From positions 1-64,000 of the forward strand of contig NZ_JAFEIF010000027.1 in assembly GCF_017848645.1 (NCBI RefSeq): a stretch of DNA of 64,000 nucleotides, read 5' to 3'. Shown piece after piece: positions 1 to 8,205 of the stretch (position 1 is its first letter; the number at the start of each line of letters is the position of its first letter). The notes beneath the pieces are model-generated. The model was given only the letters and a program-made list of their open reading frames with translations, was not told the origin of the DNA and did not search any database. Source of the stretch: Limnohabitans sp. (lineage in GTDB: Bacteria; Pseudomonadota; Gammaproteobacteria; Burkholderiales; Burkholderiaceae_C). Made by a program: the position numbers and the translations under genes.

Positions 1-135
1 GGTCGATTTGCCGCAGCCGGAGGGCCCGACAAAAACCACGAACTCGCCGTGCTGAATCTCGAGATCGATGCCGTGGATGACCTGGTTTTTGCCGTCGTAG
101 GATTTTTGAACGTTGTGAAGTTGAACAGAGGCCAT
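1..135 (-). CDS. ABC transporter ATP-binding protein (N-terminal fragment)
   Basis: The first 45 residues of an ABC-transporter ATPase are visible; the gene runs off the left edge. The Walker A motif GPSGCGKST lies at residues 37-45, and the preceding residues, ending in [11 protein letters not shown], are typical of MalK/UgpC-type importers of sugars or sugar alcohols. The ATPase would energise import at the inner membrane. The next gene upstream on the same strand is a Gfo/Idh/MocA dehydrogenase about 95 bp away, which fits a carbohydrate-uptake and catabolism cluster. Substrate cannot be inferred from this fragment. Confidence 0.9.
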   Translation of the reverse strand, partial: MASVQLHNVQKSYDGKNQVIHGIDLEIQHGEFVVFVGPSGCGKST

Positions 136-191
136 GGTCGATTCGCAGTCCCTTGATGTCAATCAAAGGAGAAAAAGCAATAAAAATGTAT

Positions 192-203
192 ATGAATAAT
201 AAA
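192..203 (+). promoter_or_regulatory. Candidate operator, copy 1 of ATGAATAATAA(A/T) motif
   Basis: ATGAATAATAAA sits in the A/T-rich gap upstream of the ABC ATPase gene. The same 12-mer, 11 of 12 identical, recurs in opposite orientation at 1561-1572 upstream of the dehydrogenase gene. A site shared by two promoters of one cluster suggests a common regulator, for which the GntR protein at 1959-2684 is the local candidate. Function is inferred. Confidence 0.35.
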
Positions 204-230
204 TGAATCGGACCTAAATGCCTCTTGGGG

Positions 231-1382
231 TTAATCCTGATGCAGCAGGCCTTTCAGAGAAAAATCCCCCTCTCGCAAGGAAATGGCCTGACCGGTGCGC
301 GCGGACTCCTGAGCCGCCAGACCCATCAACACGGCCGCCAGACCATCGCCCAAGCCCACTTCCACCTGGCCTTGCCCGCGCACCACCGCGTTGAAACGCT
401 GGTGTTGGTAAAAGGTGGAGCCGTTGTGGTCGCCTGCGGCCAAGGCCGTGGGGTCAACCGGCACATCCAACTCGCGAGGGCCTTTGGGATGGCGCGGGCT
501 GATCACGACCTTGGGCACTGGTGGCTCGCCCAGATGCTCGGGCCAAAAACGGCCCGGACCCGGCACAAAACACTCGACCTTGCCGAGCGGGCCGACCACC
601 GAGATTTCTTCTTGGTAGCGGGCACCTTCGGCAAACATGCACAACTCGAGCAAGGCGCGCTGTCCGCTGGCGAAGTCGACCACCACATAGGCGTTGTCCA
701 GGATGTCGGGCGTGCCGTCGGCATAGCGCTCGTCCAGGTGGTTGTGGGCCACCGAGGCCGAGGCGTAAATGCGCACGGGTTCACTGCGCGTCATGTGGCG
801 CATCAGGTCAAAAAAGTGGCAGCACTTTTCCACCAAGGTACCGCCGGTGTACCGGTTGAAACGGTTCCAGTCCCCCACCTTGACCAGAAAAGGAAATCGG
901 TGCTCACGGATGCTGAGCAGGGTGACAGGACCGGTGTTTTGCGCGCTGTGAACCTCTTCGGTCAAGCGTGCCACGGGCGGCATGTAGCGGTATTCCATGG
1001 CCACCCAGATCGGCGCCGGGTAATGGCGGCCGAGTTCGGCCAGCGCTCGGGCATCGGCCAGGCTGGTACAGGCCGGTTTTTCCAGCAGCACAGGCAAAGG
1101 CCGCAGCGCAGCGATTTCGCGCAGCTGTTCGGCGTGGCAGAAGTTGGGGCTGGCGATCAGCAGGCAGTCCACATCGGCGGCGCTGACCACCTCGGCCAGG
1201 CTGCCTGCGCGGCGGGCACCTGGCGCCAGGCCCAAGCTGCTGGTGGCCATGTCGTCATCGGGTTCAAAAATGCAGCTCACGCTGGCACCGGGCAGCAGCG
1301 CAATGTTGCGCAAATGCTCCTGACCCATCATGCCGCAGCCAATGATGCCGTATCGCACGCTCTGGTTCGTGGGGTGATTCAA
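231..1382 (-). CDS. Gfo/Idh/MocA family NAD(P)-dependent oxidoreductase
   Basis: This is a 383-residue dehydrogenase of the Gfo/Idh/MocA family, which oxidise or epimerise sugars, inositols or sugar acids. The Rossmann motif GCGMMG is at residues 15-20. The family signature EKP, carrying the catalytic-site lysine, is at about 101-103. I chose the TTG at 1382 as start because GGAGA lies just upstream and the Rossmann strand follows at once; the frame stays open for 26 more codons without similarity to family N-termini. Its position between an ABC sugar-type ATPase and a GntR regulator suggests a role in catabolising the imported compound. The exact substrate is unknown. Confidence 0.88.
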   Translation of the reverse strand: MNHPTNQSVRYGIIGCGMMGQEHLRNIALLPGASVSCIFEPDDDMATSSLGLAPGARRAGSLAEVVSAADVDCLLIASPNFCHAEQLREIAALRPLPVLLEKPACTSLADARALAELGRHYPAPIWVAMEYRYMPPVARLTEEVHSAQNTGPVTLLSIREHRFPFLVKVGDWNRFNRYTGGTLVEKCCHFFDLMRHMTRSEPVRIYASASVAHNHLDERYADGTPDILDNAYVVVDFASGQRALLELCMFAEGARYQEEISVVGPLGKVECFVPGPGRFWPEHLGEPPVPKVVISPRHPKGPRELDVPVDPTALAAGDHNGSTFYQHQRFNAVVRGQGQVEVGLGDGLAAVLMGLAAQESARTGQAISLREGDFSLKGLLHQD

Positions 1383-1958
1383 GGGGAGTTCTCCGAGGTG
1401 TGGGGTTAAAAATGCCAAGCGTTCAGGTCGGGTTGACTGACGGCCAGGACAGCTGGCCAAGGGCGAGAAAACCGTTCAGATCGGCTTTGAGGAGGGCTGC
1501 GCAGTCGGCTGCACCCCATGACGCCGATTCAAAAAGATCAGATTGAATCATAAAAGGTCAATTATTATTCATTTACTTTGTTTTATATTTATCTTTTGAG
1601 CGTTTTTGAACTGCCATTTTTCGCCGTTTTCCACATCCACCTTGCATCAACAGCATTGCCCCATCGCTGCTGGTGGGCCCTGTCCAAGCATCACCAACCC
1701 ATCGCCGTGCTGCAGGTGACCTGCGTGCCCTGCGCGTTCAAGGCGCAAGGTGGCAAGGCGCGGCAAACCCTGCCTGGGCCAAGGCGGGACCTGGGCGCGG
1801 TGCCAGGAGGGTGTGGGGGCATTGGCCGGCAGCGCAGCTGGGTTCGGTGCGCCACGTGAACCCAGGCGTGCTGGGCGAATCGGCGCTTTTTTTCGGTCAG
1901 CCGTTCAAGGTCGCCATCGGGCAGACGCGCCCGCAACGCGGGGCGGGGCCAGAGCGCA
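1383..1958. other. Intergenic region, 576 bp, promoter of the oxidoreductase
   Basis: No convincing gene is seen. The part nearest the oxidoreductase, about 1530-1600, is strikingly A/T-rich and holds the second copy of the ATGAATAATAA motif, so it is probably the promoter. The remaining GC-rich part, 1620-1950, holds open frames on both strands with repetitive, unrecognisable translations and no ribosome-binding sites. Confidence 0.6.
1561..1572 (-). promoter_or_regulatory. Candidate operator, copy 2 of ATGAATAATAA(A/T) motif
   Basis: On the minus strand this reads ATGAATAATAAT, 11 of 12 identical to the copy at 192-203. It lies about 180 bp upstream of the TTG start of the oxidoreductase, inside the A/T-rich core of the intergenic region. 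A regulatory role is inferred from the pairing and position only. Confidence 0.35.
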
Positions 1959-2684
1959 TCACTGGCTCAGGCGCGAGGAATACCGGCAAACAGCCGGATC
2001 GAACCAGGTCCGTGAATACTCGGCCAGGACATTGGCGGCGGTCCAAGACAGGCGCTCGACGAACCCGGCGATGTCGCCTGGGGCCAACCCACAGGGCGGG
2101 CAAGCCCAATCCGGGGCGGGCGCGGCCGAGAGGCGGTCCTCCACCCGCGCCATCCAGACCCCAAAGCGCTGCTGGTAAAACAAATACATCGAGTCGCCCA
2201 GGTCATGGGCAGACAAGGTCTGCAAAGAAGGGGCCTGGAACCAGATTTCTTCAAGCGCGACCGGCACTTGGCTGAGGTGGCGCAGCCGACGCACGCGCCA
2301 GGCCGGGGCCTTCGGGTCTTCGCCCAACGCGGGCACGTAGGCAGGCCTGGGCAGTTGCTGCACGTCGAGGATGTGCGCCGTGGGCAGGCCGGGACCGGTG
2401 CTCAGCTCCAACCGAAAGAGTTCATAGATTTGCTGGGTACCCGCCACTTTTTTGACGTAAGTGCCCGAGCCTTGAATGCGTTCGAGCACGCCCTGCTGCT
2501 CCAGCAAAGCCAGCGATTTGCGCAAGGTGCCCACCGCCACGTTCAGCTTCTGGGCCAATTCGGCCTCGGTGGGCAATCGCTCGCCTTGGTGCCAATAGCC
2601 CGCCTTGATTTGACGGGCCAGCAATTCGGCAATCTGAAGGTAGACCGGCAGGGGTTTGGCGGGAGTGGATTGCTGCATGTTCAA
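1959..2684 (-). CDS. GntR family transcriptional regulator (HutC/UTRA type)
   Basis: This 241-residue protein has an N-terminal winged helix of GntR type (about residues 10-78, with GERLPTEAELAQ and the wing GVLERIQGSGTYV). A UTRA-type ligand domain follows at about 90-235, as in HutC and PhnF regulators that sense small catabolic metabolites. Translation starts at MNMQQS; the in-frame second Met two codons later is an alternative. It lies upstream of and in the same direction as the dehydrogenase and ABC genes, so it probably controls that cluster. The effector is unknown. Confidence 0.88.
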   Translation of the reverse strand: MNMQQSTPAKPLPVYLQIAELLARQIKAGYWHQGERLPTEAELAQKLNVAVGTLRKSLALLEQQGVLERIQGSGTYVKKVAGTQQIYELFRLELSTGPGLPTAHILDVQQLPRPAYVPALGEDPKAPAWRVRRLRHLSQVPVALEEIWFQAPSLQTLSAHDLGDSMYLFYQQRFGVWMARVEDRLSAAPAPDWACPPCGLAPGDIAGFVERLSWTAANVLAEYSRTWFDPAVCRYSSRLSQ

Positions 2685-2913
2685 AGTATGTCAAAAACCA
2701 TGAGGCTTGGTGAAAACCCGGAGGTTGTCGGGCGCCCATTCATCAGCCCATCATTGGCTTCTGGAAAAGAGGTGCATGGACGCGCATTGTCCCCGTGAAT
2801 GGCGCAGACGGGATCGTCGCACCAACCGATGACAGCGCATGGGCCAGGTGCGCAAACGGCCCTTTTGCGGTTAACCTCAAAAGTGTTCAACCGATTTTGA
2901 AAGCACCTCGCCC

Positions 2914-3771
2914 ATGCCTTCCATTGCCCGCCTTTGGCCCCTTATGGCCTTGGTGCTGCTGCAAGCCTGCACCAGCCTGCCGCCCGAAACCTATGCACCC
3001 AAGCTGGGCCAAATGGGCAAGGACGTGATGTGGCTGCCCACCCGCGATGAGCTGGTGACCCAGCTTTTGACGGCGGCGCGGGTTGGCCCCGAGGACGAGG
3101 TGGTGGACCTGGGCGCGGGGGACGGCAAGATCCCGATCGCGGCGGCGCGGCAGTTCGGGGCGCGGGCCTGGGGCATTGAGTACAACAAGGACCTGGCCGC
3201 ACTGGCCCAGCGCAACGCGCAGCGGGCGGGGGTGGCCGACCGTGTGCGCATCGTGCATGGCGACATCTTCAAGGAGGACTTTTCCAAAGCCACGGTGGTC
3301 ACCCTGTACCTGCTGGAAGAGCTGAACGCGCAGCTGCGCCCCACGATTTTGGCCATGCGCCCGGGCACGCGGGTGGTGTCCAACACCTTCTCGATGGGTG
3401 ACTGGGAGCCGGACCAGGTGATCCGTGTGGGCACGAACACCGGTTATTTCTGGACGGTGCCCGCTGTGGTGGCGGGCCAGTGGACGCTGCAAGGCCTGGA
3501 CCGCCGTGGCCCGGCACGGCTTCAGCTGACGCAGCGCCACCAGCGCTTGGGCGGCACGCTGGCCTGGGGCGCGCAGGTGCAGCCTGTGCTGGGCGCGCGC
3601 ATCGACGGCGCCGATTTGCACTTCAGTTTTGTCAATGCCGAGGGGCAGTTGCAGGCTGCCAAACTGCAGGTGCAAGGGCAGACGCTGGCGGGTGCGCTGA
3701 TCGGCCCTTACGGCATGGTCGAGGTGCAGCCCGAGATGGTGAAGGTCTTGGGGCAGCGGATCGACAATTAA
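2914..3771 (+). CDS. Predicted lipoprotein with SAM-dependent methyltransferase fold
   Basis: This is a 285-residue protein. A hydrophobic N-terminus ends in the lipobox LQAC with Cys19, so it is predicted to be exported and lipidated. The body has a class I methyltransferase fold: SAM motif DLGAGDG at residues 65-71, an acidic residue in GIEYN at about 89, and HGDIF at about 112. The C-terminal 100 residues are not recognised. The stop codon is 13 bp before the reductive dehalogenase start, suggesting one transcript. Export of a SAM-binding fold is odd, because SAM is cytosolic. Related exported methyltransferase-like proteins are known to me from betaproteobacteria, but their function is not established. 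Confidence 0.75.
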   Translation: MPSIARLWPLMALVLLQACTSLPPETYAPKLGQMGKDVMWLPTRDELVTQLLTAARVGPEDEVVDLGAGDGKIPIAAARQFGARAWGIEYNKDLAALAQRNAQRAGVADRVRIVHGDIFKEDFSKATVVTLYLLEELNAQLRPTILAMRPGTRVVSNTFSMGDWEPDQVIRVGTNTGYFWTVPAVVAGQWTLQGLDRRGPARLQLTQRHQRLGGTLAWGAQVQPVLGARIDGADLHFSFVNAEGQLQAAKLQVQGQTLAGALIGPYGMVEVQPEMVKVLGQRIDN

Positions 3772-3784
3772 AAAGGCTTTGAGC

Positions 3785-6700
3785 ATGCGCTTGTTTTCGT
3801 ACCGCGACCGCCCCGTGCACTTGGGGCCCTACCCGCTGGAACGCCTGCGCCGCACGACCCACACGCCCGACGACAGTACCCTGCCGCCCATGCAGGCGCT
3901 GCGTTTTGAGCACGATGACCCCGAATCGATGGCCCACGCCATGGCGCGTTACATGGCCATGTTCGACCTGGTGCGCGACGGGGCCGTGAACCCGCAAGTG
4001 GGCGAGATCCCAGCTGAGCCCGACGAGCGTGGACGCCACCTGAAGGCCGCCGGTTATTACTTTGACGCATCGATGATGGGCATTTGCGCCCTGCCCGCCA
4101 GCGCTTGGCTGGCCGAGCCGATCCGCAACCCCGCTGTGCCCGCCCTGGGCGAAGAGTTGGCGCAGAGCCAACCGGCCAGTTTTGCGGCAGGCATGGACAT
4201 GATCCTGGCCGATGTGCTGGAGTCGGCCCGCACGGTGCACGGGCCGATTGCGCACCACAGCCACGCCATCGTGATCCTGGTGGAGTTTGCGCGGGACCCC
4301 AAACCGGGTGAGCCCGGCTGCGACTGGCTGGCCAGCACACAAGCGCCCCGCGCCGCCGTGCTGGCGGCGCAAACAGCCGTGCTGCTGTCGAGTTATTTGC
4401 GCATGCTGGGCCACGAGGCCCGCGCCCACAGCGCCAGCTGCAGCGACTTGGATTTGGCCCGCCTGGCCCTGGCCGCAGGCCTGACGCTGCCCGATGGCGG
4501 CAACCCCTATGTTGGCCAGCGCTACGCCCTGGCCGCCGTCAGCACCACTTTGGCGTTGGCCCCGGATCAGGCGCTGGACCCGCAGCAAAACCGCTGGCAA
4601 AGCCACGGCCCGGCCTGGTGGCTGGGGCTGGGCACGTTCAAAAGCGCGTTTCACCAAGACGCATTTGCGCAGCGCGAGTTTCGCCAAGGCGCGCACCCGT
4701 TTGAAACGCTCAAACGCCAGGACACGCCCACCACCTTCATCGACCACGACCGGGTGCCTCGATTCCCGAAGCGGGCCGACTTTTTTGCGCGGGCTTTGTT
4801 TGGCGACTTGGGCAAGACGGTGCAGGACAGCGCCAAGAACGCGCACTACGTGATGAAAAGCCCCATCGGGGCCTGTGCGCGTCGGGCGCTGGGCGCTTTG
4901 CTGCTCTTGCAGTTTGGCCCGGCGCGTGGCCCGGTGGCCGCCAGCACGCTCGACCCCCAACGCAACGCCGACAAGCTCAAAGCCGCTTCTTACTATTTGG
5001 GGGTGGACGCGGTGGGCCTGTGCGCCGTGCCCGAGTGGGCCTATTACTCGCACGACGCGGGCGGCAACCCCATGCCGGCTTACCACGCCAACGCCGTGAA
5101 CCTGCTGATCGACCAGGGCCACGAAACCATGGAAGGCGCCAGCGGCGACGACTGGATTTCGGTGGCGCAAAGCATGCGGGCTTATTTGCGGTTTTCGCTG
5201 ATGGGCGGCATCTTGGCCGAACAAATCCGGCGGCTCGGTTATTCGGCTCGGGTGCATTCGGTGCTCGACGGCGATGTGCTGCAACCGCCTTTGTTGCTGC
5301 TGTCGGGCCTGGGCGAAGTCAGCCGCATTGGCGAGGTGATCCTCAACCCGTTTTTGGGCCCGCGCCTGAAAAGCGGCAGCGTGACCACCGACATGCCCAT
5401 GACGCCCGACCGGCCCATCGACTTTGGCCTGCAAAGCTTTTGCGAAAGCTGCAACAAGTGCGCCCGCGAATGCCCGTCCGGGGCCATCACCGCGGGGCCC
5501 AAGCTGATGTACAACGGCTACGAAATCTGGAAGAGCGACGCCGAAAAATGCGCCCGCTACCGCATCACCAACGCGGCAGGCGGCATGTGCGGGCGCTGCA
5601 TGAAGACCTGCCCCTGGAACCTCGAAGGCCTGCTGGCCGACAGCCTGTGGCGGCAAGTGGCCATGAAGCTGCCCGCCGCTGCACCCGCGCTGGCACGGCT
5701 CGATGACTTGCTCGATCGCGGCAGCATCAACCCGGTCAAGAAGTGGTGGTGGGACATCGAGCTGGACAAGCGCACGGGGCGCTATGTGCAAGCGGCGCAA
5801 ACCCACCAGCGCACCCTGCAAAAAGACCTGGACCTGCGCTATGAAGACCAAACCCTGGCCGTGTACCCGGCCGACAAAATGCCGCAGCCCTACCCGGTCA
5901 ATTACCCGGTCAACCGCGAAGAGGGCATTGCCCGTTACCAGGCCTTGCTCACGCCCGCGCAATACCAAGCCCGCTTGGCAGCAGGCCAGACCGAGGGCCT
6001 GGCCCCGGGGCCGCAGCCCTTGCCGGCCGAACCGCCCGTGTTTCCGGTGGTGTTGCACAAACGCGAAGAGATGGCCGAGGGCCTGGCGCGTTACGTGTTC
6101 AAAGCGCCCGATGGCCGCGAGTTGCCGCCCTTCACGGCAGGCGGGCACATTGACGTGGTGATCGCGCCCGAATACCAGCGCCCCTACAGCCTGGCGGGCG
6201 ACCCGGCCGACCGCAGCCGCTATGTGCTGGGCGTGTTGCGCGAGCCGCCCGAATCAGGGGGGCGCGGCGGCTCGGCGCTGATGCACCGGGCCTTTCGCGA
6301 AGGGCGCCGGGTGTTTGTGTCGCGCCCGGTCAACCACTTTGCGCTGCACGAAGACGCCACGCACAGCTGGCTGTTTGCAGGCGGCATTGGTGTCACGCCC
6401 ATGATCGCCATGGCGCACCGCCTGCACGCTTTGGGCAAGCCTTTTGACTTTCACTACAGCGCGGCCAGCCGAACAACAGCAGGCTTTTTGAAAGACCTGG
6501 CCCAGGCCCCTTGGGCCCAGCGAGTTCAGTACCACTTCAAAGACGAAGGCCAGCGGGCTGAGCTGATGCAGCTCTTGCCCGACTACGCGCCGGGCCAGCA
6601 TGTCTACACCTGTGGTGCACCACGGTTCATGGACGGCGTGTTCGAAGCGGCTGCTGCGCACAGCTGGCCACAAGACGCCATGCACCGCGAATACTTCAGC

Positions 6701-7003
6701 GTGCCCGAGGCCGACGCTTGGGTGAACCAAGCCTTTGAATTGGTGCTGCAAAAGTCGGGCCGCCGCTTGAGCGTGTCCGCCGAGCGCAGCGCGACTGAGG
6801 TGCTGGCGGAGGCAGGGCTGGGCATCAGTGTGAAATGCAGCGACGGTCTGTGCGGCGTGTGCGCCCTGCCCTACGATGCACAGGCCTCTGACCCGGTGGA
6901 GCACCGCGACTTTGTGCTCAGCCAAAAAGAGCGGCAGCACAAAATCATCTTGTGCTGCTCACGCACCCAGCAGGCCGGGGGTGTGATCCGCCTGGACTTT
7001 TAA
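3785..7003 (+). CDS. Self-sufficient (catabolic-type) reductive dehalogenase fused to flavin/ferredoxin reductase
   Basis: This 1072-residue protein joins an RdhA-type, presumably cobalamin-dependent, dehalogenase to its own electron supply. Residues 1 to about 690 resemble the non-respiratory BhbA/NpRdhA group. Two [4Fe-4S] motifs are complete: Cys553-x2-Cys556-x2-Cys559-x3-Cys563 and Cys589, Cys602, Cys605, Cys609. Residues about 750-970 are a phthalate-dioxygenase-reductase-like module with RPYS at 799-802 and GGIGVTP near 864. The C-terminus is a plant-type [2Fe-2S] ferredoxin with Cys1018, 1023, 1026 and 1057 or 1058. No Tat signal or membrane-anchor partner is present, unlike respiratory RdhA. 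Start: ATG at 3785 gives the family-like MRLFSYRDRP; a TTG two codons earlier is possible. A promiscuous oxidoreductase role cannot be excluded. Confidence 0.9.
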   Translation: MRLFSYRDRPVHLGPYPLERLRRTTHTPDDSTLPPMQALRFEHDDPESMAHAMARYMAMFDLVRDGAVNPQVGEIPAEPDERGRHLKAAGYYFDASMMGICALPASAWLAEPIRNPAVPALGEELAQSQPASFAAGMDMILADVLESARTVHGPIAHHSHAIVILVEFARDPKPGEPGCDWLASTQAPRAAVLAAQTAVLLSSYLRMLGHEARAHSASCSDLDLARLALAAGLTLPDGGNPYVGQRYALAAVSTTLALAPDQALDPQQNRWQSHGPAWWLGLGTFKSAFHQDAFAQREFRQGAHPFETLKRQDTPTTFIDHDRVPRFPKRADFFARALFGDLGKTVQDSAKNAHYVMKSPIGACARRALGALLLLQFGPARGPVAASTLDPQRNADKLKAASYYLGVDAVGLCAVPEWAYYSHDAGGNPMPAYHANAVNLLIDQGHETMEGASGDDWISVAQSMRAYLRFSLMGGILAEQIRRLGYSARVHSVLDGDVLQPPLLLLSGLGEVSRIGEVILNPFLGPRLKSGSVTTDMPMTPDRPIDFGLQSFCESCNKCARECPSGAITAGPKLMYNGYEIWKSDAEKCARYRITNAAGGMCGRCMKTCPWNLEGLLADSLWRQVAMKLPAAAPALARLDDLLDRGSINPVKKWWWDIELDKRTGRYVQAAQTHQRTLQKDLDLRYEDQTLAVYPADKMPQPYPVNYPVNREEGIARYQALLTPAQYQARLAAGQTEGLAPGPQPLPAEPPVFPVVLHKREEMAEGLARYVFKAPDGRELPPFTAGGHIDVVIAPEYQRPYSLAGDPADRSRYVLGVLREPPESGGRGGSALMHRAFREGRRVFVSRPVNHFALHEDATHSWLFAGGIGVTPMIAMAHRLHALGKPFDFHYSAASRTTAGFLKDLAQAPWAQRVQYHFKDEGQRAELMQLLPDYAPGQHVYTCGAPRFMDGVFEAAAAHSWPQDAMHREYFSVPEADAWVNQAFELVLQKSGRRLSVSAERSATEVLAEAGLGISVKCSDGLCGVCALPYDAQASDPVEHRDFVLSQKERQHKIILCCSRTQQAGGVIRLDF

Positions 7004-7024
7004 CAACAGCAAGGGAGAGGTTTC

Positions 7025-7744
7025 ATGGACACAGTCAAAAAAGTTTTCATCACCGGTGGCACCAGCGGCATTGGCGCGGCCATCGCCCGTGCCTTTGCCG
7101 CAGCGGGTTGCAGCGTGACCGCCACCGGGGCCACACCTGCCGAAGTCGAAACGGCACAAGCCCTCGGCGCCAACCGCCTGATCGCCTTCCATGTGCTGGA
7201 TGTGCGGCAAAACGAGCATGTGCAAAACGTGCTGGCGGAGTTTGGTGAATGCGATGTGCTGGTCAATTGCGCGGGCATCATCCAGCGCCATGTCGAGCAC
7301 GACCCGGAAGTGTTCGCGCAGACCGTGGACATCAACCTCAACGGCACCATGCGGGTGTGCGCTGCGGCGCGTGCGGGCCTCAAGGCGCGCCAAGGCTGCA
7401 TCGTCAACACCGCCTCGATGCTGAGCTTTTTTGGGGGCGGCCTCACGCCCGGCTACAGCGCCAGCAAGGGCGGCGTGGCGCAACTGACCAAGTCGCTGGC
7501 CATTGCCTATGCGGCCGACGGCATCCGGGTGAATGCGGTGGCCCCGGGCTGGATCGCCACGCCCTTGACGCAGACCCTGCAGGACGACCCCACACGCAGC
7601 GCCCAGATCGTGGGCCGCACACCCATGGGCCGCTGGGGCCAGCCCGAAGACGTGGCGGGTCCGGTGCTGTTTCTGGCCAGCCCGGCGGCGCGCTTTGTCA
7701 CGGGCGTGGTCTTGCCGGTGGATGGCGGTTACCTGATCCAATAA
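7025..7744 (+). CDS. Short-chain dehydrogenase/reductase (SDR)
   Basis: This 239-residue classical SDR has the cofactor motif TGGTSGIG (residues 10-17), a catalytic Ser near 131, and Tyr144-x3-Lys148. The C-terminus VDGGYLIQ is typical for the family. A clear ribosome site (GGGAGAGG) precedes the ATG, and it starts 21 bp after the dehalogenase stop, so it is probably the last gene of that operon. It may oxidise or reduce a hydroxyl or keto group in the same catabolic route; substrate unknown. All catalytic residues are present, in contrast to the SDR at 24511-25305. Confidence 0.92.
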   Translation: MDTVKKVFITGGTSGIGAAIARAFAAAGCSVTATGATPAEVETAQALGANRLIAFHVLDVRQNEHVQNVLAEFGECDVLVNCAGIIQRHVEHDPEVFAQTVDINLNGTMRVCAAARAGLKARQGCIVNTASMLSFFGGGLTPGYSASKGGVAQLTKSLAIAYAADGIRVNAVAPGWIATPLTQTLQDDPTRSAQIVGRTPMGRWGQPEDVAGPVLFLASPAARFVTGVVLPVDGGYLIQ

Positions 7745-7757
7745 GCCCAGCCAAGGC

Positions 7758-8075
7758 TCAGGGCTGAGGCCCCCATGGCGCAGACATCATGAGCTTGTTT
7801 TGCTGTTCGGCAATCAGCGGCCGAATTTTGGCGGCAAAGGCCATGAAGTCCGGATCGCCGTAGACGCCAGCCCAAAAGGCACGGCGGTCGGCATCGTCGT
7901 CAAACTTCCAGATGTGGATCAGCTGGTTCAAGGCCCCCACATCGCCCGTGAAGTAACCCACCAATTTGGATGGGTGCTTGGACAGCGCAGGCCAGCCCTC
8001 GCTTTTGTAAAGCGAGGTAAGTTCCGACATTTTCCCGACGATGGCGTTGTAGGTGCGCAGCTCATAAATGGCCAT
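7758..8075 (-). CDS. NIPSNAP family protein
   Basis: This 105-residue protein has the NIPSNAP hallmarks: an opening MAIYELRTY strand and a central QLIHIWKFDDDADRRA segment. The fold is a dimeric alpha-beta barrel, and bacterial members often sit in catabolic clusters without a proven reaction. It is convergent with the SDR, with only 13 bp between stop codons. Function is unknown beyond family membership. Confidence 0.85.
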   Translation of the reverse strand: MAIYELRTYNAIVGKMSELTSLYKSEGWPALSKHPSKLVGYFTGDVGALNQLIHIWKFDDDADRRAFWAGVYGDPDFMAFAAKIRPLIAEQQNKLMMSAPWGPQP

Positions 8076-8205
8076 GAAAAACTCCTGTTAAATGGACATC
8101 CCACTGTAGGCGGGCCGAAGCGGCTGCGCTGTCGGCAAGGTGACGCTGCAGGTTCTGGCGCCCTGTAAGATCATTCACACCCTGATTCTTATTGGACGCA
8201 AACCC

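Noticed and set aside
3632-6148. 838-codon minus-strand frame opposite the dehalogenase
   Set aside because: It is a GC-skew shadow of the dehalogenase gene with Gln/His/Arg-rich nonsense translation and no ribosome site.
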